A stretch of DNA of 38,945 nucleotides. It comes from SAR324 cluster bacterium JCVI-SC AAA005. GTDB lineage: Bacteria; SAR324; NAC60-12. Positions 8,516 to 15,258 of this stretch are shown in pieces. Each line of letters starts with the position of its first letter. Position 1 is the first letter of the stretch. The notes under the pieces are model-generated. The model was not told where the DNA came from and searched no databases. It saw only the letters and a list, made by a program, of their open reading frames with translations. The stretch lies in NCBI GenBank assembly GCA_000224765.2, contig AGAU01000076.1, positions 1 to 38,945 on the forward strand, read 5' to 3'. Both the position numbers and the translations under genes were made by a program.

Positions 8516-9594
8516 TACACCATTTTCCTCAAAAAATGTCATTTTTTCGAAACCGTAGAGAAGCATCAGTTAGACCTAATTTTCTTCTGGAATGTAAAGA
8601 TCTTGTAAGACACTACGGGAAAATTAAGCCAGTGGATGGAGTGAGCCTGAATCTACGACCTCATGAATTGCTTTCGATTCTTGGGCCCTCTGGATGTGGA
8701 AAATCTACCCTTCTTAATTTGATTGCAGGCTTGGACGAGCCCCAAGCTGGGGAGATTTTTATTGGTGGAGAAGAAATGAGTAGTGTCCACCAAATTGTAG
8801 CCCCTGAGTTAAGGCGTGTGGGGATGGTTTTCCAAGATATTGCACTTTTCCCACACCTGAGTGTGTTCAAAAATGTGGCTTACGGCCTCAATGTTTCAAG
8901 GGAAGCAAAACGTTTGCGTGTGGATGAAATGCTGAAACTCGTTGAATTATCTGGCTCCGAAAAGAAAATGCCACACGAACTTTCAGGTGGAGAACAGCAA
9001 CGGATTGCGATAGCCAGGGCGCTGGCGCCGGCCCCAAGATTGTTGTTGTTGGATGAACCATTCAATAGCTTGGATTATCGACTGCGAGTTCAGATTCGGC
9101 AGGATATTCGAGATATTCTGCATGAAGCAAAGGTGAGTGCAATTCTAGTGACTCATGATCAAACGGAGGCTTACACATTTGCGGACCGGATGATTTTGCT
9201 CTCCGAAGGAAAAGTTGTTCAGAACGGAACCCCTGAAGAGGTATACCATGAACCAGACACTGCGTGGGTTGCTTCCTTCGTGGGTGAAGCGAATTTGGTA
9301 CCCCTCGAACTTGTTGTATCAGCTATTGGGCTTGAAAAATTACCTCAACTACCAAAAATTCGCGATCGATTATGGATGTCTCGACTAGAAGATATCAAAA
9401 TCATAAAAGTCCCTGAGACAACTTTACAAGTAGGTTGGATTCAGGAGATTTCGTTTCGTGGTGATCACAAAATTCTGCATGTCTGCCATAAGAATGGCCT
9501 AGTTTTGCGTGTCAGCGTCCCATCCAGAGAGATTTGGTTCTTAGGAGATACAGTGCAACTTAAACCTCAATACACCAGAACCTATCCGTCCTGA
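8512..9594 (+). CDS. ABC transporter ATP-binding protein, Fe(III)/FbpC-like
   Basis: ATPase subunit of an importer, probably iron(III) or a related anion. Walker A GPSGCGKST (58-66), Q-loop MVFQDIALFPHLSVF, signature LSGGEQQR (157-164), Walker B LLLLDEPFNSLD (177-188) and H-loop THDQTEAYTFADR, then about 100 residues of TOBE-like tail. The Walker B and tail layout resemble Neisseria FbpC more than MalK/PotA. No cognate permease or binding protein lies next to it, so the substrate is uncertain. The longest frame starts at TTG 8512 inside the recN stop; ATG at 8536 (residue 9) is an equally good start and costs nothing conserved. Its 3' end overlaps that of convergent modC by 13 bp. Confidence 0.85.
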   Translation: MIHHFPQKMSFFRNRREASVRPNFLLECKDLVRHYGKIKPVDGVSLNLRPHELLSILGPSGCGKSTLLNLIAGLDEPQAGEIFIGGEEMSSVHQIVAPELRRVGMVFQDIALFPHLSVFKNVAYGLNVSREAKRLRVDEMLKLVELSGSEKKMPHELSGGEQQRIAIARALAPAPRLLLLDEPFNSLDYRLRVQIRQDIRDILHEAKVSAILVTHDQTEAYTFADRMILLSEGKVVQNGTPEEVYHEPDTAWVASFVGEANLVPLELVVSAIGLEKLPQLPKIRDRLWMSRLEDIKIIKVPETTLQVGWIQEISFRGDHKILHVCHKNGLVLRVSVPSREIWFLGDTVQLKPQYTRTYPS

Positions 9595-10688
9595 TTTACT
9601 GTAGGAATACTTACCAAACCTACACTCTTAATCAAAGCTTTTACCTCATCCCCTTTTTTCAATTGAAGTACATCGCAGGATTTTCTTGTGATTCTAGCCA
9701 ACAAAGCATCCCCATGTGCTTTTTTTCCTAATCTTAAAAATACAGTAGCTTGTTGCTCCCCAAAAGGTTGAATGTCCATTATGATGGCAGAGAGAACATT
9801 CAAGAAGCTAGCATCTCCATCTCGCCATGATTTGGCGATCCCTACTTCTCTTGCCAAAATCCTTAGGCGATGACGGCTTCCAATTACTCCCAAATCCTGA
9901 GAAAGAGTCAGAAATCCACCATTAACTGCTATCAACGAAAGACAGTATGTTGAATCAAAAAATTGCATACCTCCTTCTAGAATCACAGCTGCTTCTGGTA
10001 ACCCTACCAATGGTAATTGTGGATTAGCAAGTAATGATGAAATACTTCCCTGAGCAATGACATGCCCCCTCTCAAGCAAAATCATCCAATCTGCAAGTTG
10101 TTCGACCTCATGCAAATCATGGCTTACGTAAACAATAGGGACTTTTAGATCCAGATGGAGCCTTTGCAGGTAAGGCAGAATCTCCATTCTACTGAAGCGA
10201 TCTAATGCAGAGAGGGGTTCATCCATCAAGATGATTTCTGGTGCAGAGAGTAAAGCTCGTCCAATGGCAACACGTTGTTTTTCACCACCGGAAAGCTTGC
10301 TAGGTTCACGATCTAGTAAAGCCTCCAAGCCTAACATCTCCGTTATCTCTTCCCATAACTGATTCTTCCGAGGGATTTGAATGCGCTTCAATCCATATTC
10401 CAGGTTTTTTCGCACGGAAAGATGAGGAAAAAGATTCGCGTCCTGAAAGACATAGCCAATTGGGCGGCGGTGTGTTGGCAAAAAATTAGAAGAATCCTGC
10501 CAACTTTTTCCATCAACGACTAAGTTGCCTTCCAACTGAGTTAAACCCGCGATGCAGCGTAAGATAGTCGTTTTGCCACAGCCGGAAGGACCAAATAGTG
10601 CGGTAATTCCAGTGTGTGGTATCGTGAATGAGACATCTACCAGAAAATTCCCCAGTCTCCCTTTGAGCTTGGCTTCAAATCTACTCAT
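9582..10688 (-). CDS. modC: Molybdate ABC transporter ATP-binding protein ModC
   Basis: Energises molybdate import with ModB and ModA. 368 residues from the chosen ATG, which overlaps the modB stop; the frame extends nine codons upstream only to a TTG. Walker [10 protein letters not shown] (about 33-41), Q-loop [14 protein letters not shown], signature [16 protein letters not shown], Walker [13 protein letters not shown] and H-loop [12 protein letters not shown]. The C-terminal 90 residues form the ModC-type Mop/TOBE domain ([12 protein letters not shown]..., ending in [17 protein letters not shown]) that binds oxyanion. Last gene of modABC; its end runs 13 bp into the convergent FbpC-like gene. 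Confidence 0.93.
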   Translation of the reverse strand: MSRFEAKLKGRLGNFLVDVSFTIPHTGITALFGPSGCGKTTILRCIAGLTQLEGNLVVDGKSWQDSSNFLPTHRRPIGYVFQDANLFPHLSVRKNLEYGLKRIQIPRKNQLWEEITEMLGLEALLDREPSKLSGGEKQRVAIGRALLSAPEIILMDEPLSALDRFSRMEILPYLQRLHLDLKVPIVYVSHDLHEVEQLADWMILLERGHVIAQGSISSLLANPQLPLVGLPEAAVILEGGMQFFDSTYCLSLIAVNGGFLTLSQDLGVIGSRHRLRILAREVGIAKSWRDGDASFLNVLSAIIMDIQPFGEQQATVFLRLGKKAHGDALLARITRKSCDVLQLKKGDEVKALIKSVGLVSIPTVNQDG

Positions 10689-11373
10689 TACTTTTTTTGC
10701 GCCAATGACGTTCAATAAGAGTCGTTGAAAGGATCACGCAGAAGGCAAATCCAATCATGCCCGCAGCCAGGACATGGGCTTTTTCCCATTGAAGAGATTC
10801 AACGTAATCATAAATGGCGACTGAGAGAACCTTTGTCTCCCCGGGAATATTCCCACCTAACATCAAAATCACACCAAACTCACCTACGGTGTGAGCAAAT
10901 CCCAAGACTGATCCTGTTAGAATACCAGGTCTGGCGAGAGGCAGGGCAATTGAAAAAAAGACATCGAATGGACTTGCCCTAAGACTGGCCGCAGCTTCCA
11001 ATGAATGATCTCCAATTGCTTCAAAAGAGTTCCGAATAGGCTGGACAACAAAAGGCAATGAATAGATGACTGACCCGACAACCAACCCTTTGAATGAAAA
11101 TGGGAAAGGTGAGCCAAAAACCTCCGATAACCAACTACCTAAATTCCCCTGTGGACTAAGCAGCAAAAGCAAGTAGAAGCCAAGAACTGTGGGTGGAAGA
11201 ACAAGCGGCAGGGCGACAAAAGTTCCGATAATTTCTTTGATAAATGACTTTGAGCGGGCTAGCCACCAAGCAATTGGTATCCCGAGTATCAGCAAGAGGA
11301 GTGTGGTAACGAAGGCTAATCTAAGGGTGAGTTTGGTAGCCTCCCACATCTCAGCATCGAACAACTCACTCAA
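10681..11373 (-). CDS. modB: Molybdate ABC transporter permease ModB
   Basis: Inner-membrane channel subunit, 230 residues with about five membrane helices (for example 15-38, 46-71, 88-108, 137-160, 200-221). The coupling (EAA-type) loop is seen as [31 protein letters not shown]. The TTG start lies ten bases after the modA stop; the family N-terminus (a short acidic lead before the first helix) fits this start better than the ATG at codon 9. Overlaps modC by eight bases. Confidence 0.92.
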   Translation of the reverse strand: MSELFDAEMWEATKLTLRLAFVTTLLLLILGIPIAWWLARSKSFIKEIIGTFVALPLVLPPTVLGFYLLLLLSPQGNLGSWLSEVFGSPFPFSFKGLVVGSVIYSLPFVVQPIRNSFEAIGDHSLEAAASLRASPFDVFFSIALPLARPGILTGSVLGFAHTVGEFGVILMLGGNIPGETKVLSVAIYDYVESLQWEKAHVLAAGMIGFAFCVILSTTLIERHWRKKSNE

Positions 11374-11382
11374 GGGGAAATC

Positions 11383-12126
11383 TCATTCCAAGTCATAACC
11401 AAAAGACTGAATTATTTCTCTGGCAGTTGTGCTTTTCAGAAATTCTAAGAATTCTTTAGCAACTTCTCTGTTTAGACCCTTATGCAGTAGTACAGCATCT
11501 TGTTGAATTGGACTATGTAAATTTGCAGGAATGGTCCAATACAAATCAGGATTACTATTGATAACCTGAGATCTAGAAACTAAGCCCAACTCCGCATTGC
11601 CAGTGTTAATAAACTGAAAGGTCTGAGAAATGTTATTCCCTTGAATAATTCTTGTGCTCAGATTTTTGAAGATTCCTAGGTTTTGGATGACCTCCATTGC
11701 TGCCAGACCATATGGCGCCGTCCTAGGATTTGCGATCGCCAGTCGGGTAAAATCATTCGATTTTAAAACTTCTTTGGGGTGTTGATTGGGACTCAACCTA
11801 TGATAGTAAAGTACGATTCGCCCAAGGGCATAAGTGAATTGGCTTCCTTTCTCTGCAAAACCCTCTGAAACTAATCTAAATGGACGTTCCTGGTCAGCTG
11901 CCAGAAATACTTGAAAAGGAGCCCCATGTATGATTTGAGCATATAATTTGCCTGTTGAACCAAAGCTCAGGGCTACTTTATGAGAAGTTTTCCGAGAGAA
12001 TTCCTGACTCAATTCTTTTGCTGGAACAACAAAGTTGGAAGCTACGGCGACAATCAATTCCTCGGCATGTACGGTATGGCAACTAAAGAAGAGAAATATT
12101 AGGAAAGGGTGAATTATTTTTAGCAA
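11383..12126 (-). CDS. modA: Periplasmic molybdate-binding protein ModA
   Basis: Binds molybdate/tungstate and delivers it to ModBC. From the TTG chosen here the protein has 247 residues (typical 230-260) and begins with a clean 21-residue signal peptide (LKIIHPFLIFLFFSCHTVHA, cut before EELIVAVASNF). The family core follows: VASNF, SFGSTGKLYAQI, PFQVFLAADQERP, IANPRTAPYG and the C-terminal FLEFLKSTTAREIIQSFGY. The frame stays open to another TTG at 12264, but those 46 extra residues would put charged sequence before the signal peptide and would overlap the upstream gene. There is no ATG in the N-terminal region. A promoter at 12214-12242 supports the shorter form. Confidence 0.85.
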   Translation of the reverse strand: MLKIIHPFLIFLFFSCHTVHAEELIVAVASNFVVPAKELSQEFSRKTSHKVALSFGSTGKLYAQIIHGAPFQVFLAADQERPFRLVSEGFAEKGSQFTYALGRIVLYYHRLSPNQHPKEVLKSNDFTRLAIANPRTAPYGLAAMEVIQNLGIFKNLSTRIIQGNNISQTFQFINTGNAELGLVSRSQVINSNPDLYWTIPANLHSPIQQDAVLLHKGLNREVAKEFLEFLKSTTAREIIQSFGYDLE

Positions 12127-12213
12127 CGTTTTTCTAATTTTAAATCTGGCTTTAAGGATATTTGACAGAACAATTAAATGAAATTTCTGGACTAAGTCGA
12201 ATCTTTTCTGATG

Positions 12214-12242
12214 ATAATAGTTGGGAAAATAAACGAGAACAA
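12214..12242 (-). promoter_or_regulatory. Putative promoter of modABC
   Basis: On the minus strand, TTGTTC (12242-12237) and TATTAT (12219-12214) are 17 bp apart, upstream of modA. A start site near 12207 would give a leader of about 80 nt, A/T-rich and without a molybdenum-cofactor riboswitch that I can recognise. No ModE-type palindrome is evident. Confidence 0.45.
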
Positions 12243-12250
12243 ATGAATCT

Positions 12251-13177
12251 TTATGATTTGGCAAGATCAGTTAGATGTTCCTTAATAATACAGTATTCCA
12301 AATTGTCTAATTGATATTCTAGGAATGGTCTACGCCAGGGAGTTGGGGCAACCGATTCTTTTTCTGTAATTAAATGTTGAAGATTTTTCTCAAGCTTATT
12401 CATCTCAGTTTGGATTATTTCTATTTTACGCACTATCTCCACATGTTTCCGTAATAATACAGATAGTTTTTTTATATCTTTTTGAATATTCTCCTGACTT
12501 CGCTTATTTTCATGCATGAATGCTTGTTTCAGCATGAAAGTGGCTTTTTCAGCAATGCCTTCCTCTTTGATGTAGCAGTTCAAGAGATTCAGTAGATGAA
12601 GATAAGTTTTTCCCTTGGAATCAATTGGTTTTTTTATCAATGCCTGAATAAAGGATTCTTTCTGGCGAATATTTTCAAGTAAATGTTTTTTTGACTTTAG
12701 AAGATGCTGATAATGATTGATTTCTTGTTGAATTTGATTGCTAAAGTCATCGGTCTCAATGAGGTCTAATTCAACCTGAAGCTTATCAGTCTGTTCTTGT
12801 AAATCTTTTAGGCGCTTCTTGGCTTCCTCAACACGCTGCTGATTCTGCGGTGGTTTTGCGAGTGATTTCCCTTCTTTACGACTAAGATTTTTGGTAGTTC
12901 GAACCAAGATAAGAATGGGGAGTTTACCTCCTTCAAAACGCCAAGGATTAATTAACACCAAGTCATATTTTTTCATTTCAGGATGTTGAAAAAGACTGGT
13001 TTGGATTTTTCGAAGATCGATTTGTTGAACACTCGGGACCATTTTCCTCTGCAAATGTTGCAGTTGATTTATCTTCATGGTCTTAATGCGCTGGCTATTG
13101 TAACCTAGATCCTCAAGTCTTCTTGGCAACCTGGAACCAAGATTATCGACGATTAGCACATTCACCAATGTCCGCAT
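12251..13177 (-). CDS. Unknown coiled-coil protein, downstream part of a TGA-interrupted frame
   Basis: I do not recognise this 308-residue protein. Residues 1-95 look alpha/beta (VNVLIVDNLGSRLPRRLEDLGY..., YDLVLINPW...LPILILVRTT), faintly like a degenerate response-regulator receiver without its phospho-Asp. Residues 108-195 and 235-290 are Lys/Glu/Gln-rich and predicted coiled coil. No signal peptide or membrane segment. The ATG has no good ribosome site. The frame is open for 40 more codons upstream, and what ends it there is the TGA that closes the 131-residue frame at 13298, so the two are probably one gene with a single in-frame stop. The N-terminal part also resembles the start of that upstream frame (shared DNLxSxLxxRLE). 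It could be a broken gene, a recoded gene or two separate genes. Confidence 0.55.
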   Translation of the reverse strand: MRTLVNVLIVDNLGSRLPRRLEDLGYNSQRIKTMKINQLQHLQRKMVPSVQQIDLRKIQTSLFQHPEMKKYDLVLINPWRFEGGKLPILILVRTTKNLSRKEGKSLAKPPQNQQRVEEAKKRLKDLQEQTDKLQVELDLIETDDFSNQIQQEINHYQHLLKSKKHLLENIRQKESFIQALIKKPIDSKGKTYLHLLNLLNCYIKEEGIAEKATFMLKQAFMHENKRSQENIQKDIKKLSVLLRKHVEIVRKIEIIQTEMNKLEKNLQHLITEKESVAPTPWRRPFLEYQLDNLEYCIIKEHLTDLAKS

Positions 13178-13255
13178 AACATCTTCAAGATGATGGATCC
13201 CTGTAGCTGCTATAATGGCTTTGTCTAGCGCTCCTTTCAGTCCTTTAATATAAAG

Positions 13256-13300
13256 ATCCTCAAGTGGTTCTACTCTTTTGAGGATAGAATTTAATACTCA
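13256..13300 (-). other. In-frame TGA followed by an 8-bp stem-loop
   Basis: On the minus strand TGA (13300-13298) separates two stretches in the same reading frame. Twelve bases later comes a perfect 8-bp inverted repeat, ATCCTCAA (13285-13278) and TTGAGGAT (13263-13256), around a 14-base loop that contains GU. An SD-like AAAGGAG lies further on, near 13235, but no ATG/GTG/TTG follows at a useful distance. The spacing would be tolerable for a bacterial SECIS element, but the residue context (QQQ-stop-VLN) is not a redox motif. A nonsense mutation or sequence error is the plainer reading. Confidence 0.5.
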
Positions 13301-13693
13301 CTGTTGTTGCCAGTTTTGTTCACTCTTTCTAAAATATTTTATAGATCGATAGCAGAATTTCTGAAAATCAAGATCATTCCGTTGATTTTGGATATTCTTT
13401 TCGAGTTGTTTCAAACGCTGCAACCAAATTTCGGCTTCAGGATTCATGTTTTTGGGAAGCCGCATGACACGTGATCGGGAATAAATTTTCATTCCGTTGG
13501 CCGGTCGCTTATCTGTACCAAAGTCCTCCTTATACCATAGCCATATAACGGCAGCATTTTTACCTGGTGGTCTGTCTTGGCCATGTGTAAGAATTTCGAC
13601 AGAAATATTACGATTTTCTAGCCGTTTAATTAATTCAGAACGTAGATTATCCGCCCAGACTTGGGGCATAGAGACTTGAAGGAGATTTGACAT
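13298..13693 (-). CDS. Unknown protein, upstream part of a TGA-interrupted frame
   Basis: 131 residues from ATG to TGA; no family recognised. Residues 1-80 appear alpha/beta with a central hydrophobic strand (NAAVIWLWYKEDFG, about 46-59). Residues 85-125 are charged and helical, probably coiled coil (WLQRLKQLEKNIQNQRNDLDF). It ends in EQNWQQQ, mid-helix in character, and the same frame continues past the stop into the 308-residue frame. The segment VWADNLRSELIKRLENRNI matches LIVDNLGSRLPRRLEDLGY of the downstream part, suggesting one protein with a duplicated domain-plus-coil unit, about 480 residues in total. No ribosome site is obvious. A large AT-rich palindrome ends 17 bases upstream of the start. 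Confidence 0.5.
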   Translation of the reverse strand: MSNLLQVSMPQVWADNLRSELIKRLENRNISVEILTHGQDRPPGKNAAVIWLWYKEDFGTDKRPANGMKIYSRSRVMRLPKNMNPEAEIWLQRLKQLEKNIQNQRNDLDFQKFCYRSIKYFRKSEQNWQQQ

Positions 13694-13710
13694 TACTTTT
13701 TGAACTGGGA

Positions 13711-13757
13711 GATTAAAATTCTTAATTCAAATCATTTGAATATATAGAATTTTAATC
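13711..13757. repeat. 47-bp nested AT-rich palindrome
   Basis: Outer arms GATTAAAATTCT (13711-13722) and AGAATTTTAATC (13746-13757) are perfect 12-bp inverted repeats. Inside, ATTCAAAT (13725-13732) and ATTTGAAT (13734-13741) form a second perfect 8-bp pair around a single C. It lies between mlaE and the start of the TGA-interrupted gene. There is no T tract, so a simple terminator is unlikely; an operator or a 5'-leader hairpin is possible. A TATATA inside it (minus strand) could serve as a -10 box. Confidence 0.8.
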
Positions 13758-13853
13758 AACCGTCCAGATCAGAATGTTTGCGAGGTTCCGAATGATACTT
13801 TCTTTAGCAGTTCAAGCATTGGATCGAAGGCGAGAGTCTTTATACTAGTTTGT

Positions 13854-14639
13854 TCAACGCTGCCAAAAAGAGGTGAAGATATAGTCGGAGAATAGAATAA
13901 AAACTGCTGAGAAGCTCACTGCTTCTGTAGTTGCTCGGCCTACTCCTTCAGCCCCGTTTTCTGTGAAGTAACCCTTGTAGCAACCTACATGAGTGAGAAC
14001 AACTCCAAAGATTGCTGCCTTAATTAGGCTACCCCAAATATCTCGTAGCTCTACAAACGCTTCAACTTTGGAAAGAAAAATTCCAGAATCCACTCCGAGT
14101 AACAGTACTCCAACAAGATATGAGCCGAGTATGCCAGTAAAATTGGCCACCATCGTCAAACTTGGCAGCATCACCAAACCTGCTATTATCCTGGGAGTCA
14201 CAAGATATTGGACTGGGTTTACTGCTAGGGATTGCAATGCATCAATCTGCTCTGTAACACGCATGGTGCCAAGTTCTGCTGCTATCGCTGAACCAGCCCT
14301 GGCATTTACCATTAAGGCAGTTAGGACTGGACCCAATTCTCTAGTCATACTGACAGCGACCATTCCACCCACAATGCTTTCGGAACTAAATGTTTTTAAA
14401 GCAAAGTAGGACTGAATGGTTAGCACCATTCCAGTAAATGTTCCGGTGAGAATGGTGATCCAGAGCGACTTGTTGCCAATGAATTCCATTTGTTTGAAAA
14501 ATATTTTGAAGCGAAAGGGAGGTGAGAAAAGTGCAGAAAAAGCTTCTAAAATCAGCAAAGTCGCTCGTCCTACACCAGATATGCTTTGCTGAAAATTGAT
14601 CTTGAATTCGGAGAAAACAGATGTTGAGGTGCTTGGCAT
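13854..14639 (-). CDS. MlaE-family ABC lipid-transporter permease
   Basis: Inner-membrane permease of the phospholipid/organic-solvent-tolerance ABC family (MlaE/YrbE). 261 residues with five or six membrane segments. Family hallmarks: LTGTFTGMVLTIQSYFAL, VSMTRELGPVLTALMVNARAGSAIAAELGTMRVTEQIDAL and a C-terminal block containing GRATTEAVSFSAVFILFSDYIF. The ATPase MlaF and the MCE protein MlaD that normally follow are absent here; they may lie elsewhere. The gene follows a small lipoprotein gene by nine bases, so the two probably share a transcript. Symbol withheld because the rest of the system is not visible. Confidence 0.88.
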   Translation of the reverse strand: MPSTSTSVFSEFKINFQQSISGVGRATLLILEAFSALFSPPFRFKIFFKQMEFIGNKSLWITILTGTFTGMVLTIQSYFALKTFSSESIVGGMVAVSMTRELGPVLTALMVNARAGSAIAAELGTMRVTEQIDALQSLAVNPVQYLVTPRIIAGLVMLPSLTMVANFTGILGSYLVGVLLLGVDSGIFLSKVEAFVELRDIWGSLIKAAIFGVVLTHVGCYKGYFTENGAEGVGRATTEAVSFSAVFILFSDYIFTSFWQR

Positions 14640-14648
14640 TTGTTCCAG

Positions 14649-15071
14649 TTAACGATGCATCAAACGAGCGTATTTATCACGGTACACCAAAACCATTTGG
14701 CCAGGATCCTCGTCTGGCATATTTCTGATTAGTACTCGTGCAAGGTTGTTATTCAATTCCTCGAGATTCTTCATTGCGTTGAAGTGAGAAACTCTCCGAT
14801 CCCAGCATTGACTAACCGACTGCGCAACAGATCTTGAATCACTTGCGGTATAAAAAGCATCATAGAGGCGATGATCCTCACGTGAATTAAGATATTTAGC
14901 AAATCCACTTTTTGCTTCTTCATGCAGAAAGAACGCCTCATCAATGGTCAAATCCGCGCAAGGGCCAGCCAGTAGAGTGTTGCTGTCCCCGACGATTTCT
15001 TGAATGGTGCTACACCCGCATGATAAAAAGCCTACAGTTGCAATGGTTAAAATAAAATTTTTTAACTTCAT
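14649..15071 (-). CDS. Small lipoprotein co-transcribed with the MlaE-type permease
   Basis: 140 residues from an ATG preceded by a strong AAAGGAG ribosome site seven bases upstream; the frame's 40-codon extension to 15191 is ignored for that reason. The N-terminus MKLKNFILTIATVGFLSCGCST is a signal peptide ending in a lipobox-like LSCGC, so lipid attachment is likely though not ideal in form. The mature part is mostly helical, with two further Cys (in GPCADL and SQCWDRR) that could form a disulfide, and ends in YARLMHR. I do not recognise the family. Adjacency suggests a partner of the lipid permease, for example an envelope anchor or substrate-binding part; that is inference. Confidence 0.75.
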   Translation of the reverse strand: MKLKNFILTIATVGFLSCGCSTIQEIVGDSNTLLAGPCADLTIDEAFFLHEEAKSGFAKYLNSREDHRLYDAFYTASDSRSVAQSVSQCWDRRVSHFNAMKNLEELNNNLARVLIRNMPDEDPGQMVLVYRDKYARLMHR

Positions 15072-15258
15072 CAATTTCTCCTTTGAATGCTTAAAATTTG
15101 TTCTTGAAGGTATTATCGACTCTTTGAGAAAAATCTTTAGCTTTTCGCAAAAGTTTACTCTGTTTTTTGTTTCTTTGTGAGAATGAAACATCGCAATGAT
15201 GGAAATTGAATTAATGATTCTTACTAAACTGTAAAAAATGCTAAGAAGGAGCTGAGTT

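Noticed and set aside
12127..12264. Longer form of ModA starting at TTG 12264
   Set aside because: It would put 46 mostly charged residues before the signal peptide, overlap the upstream gene and contain the modA promoter.
13256..13300. Firm call of a selenocysteine codon with SECIS
   Set aside because: Stem and distance are tolerable, but the loop is large, the residue context is not redox-like, and no selenoprotein machinery is visible here.
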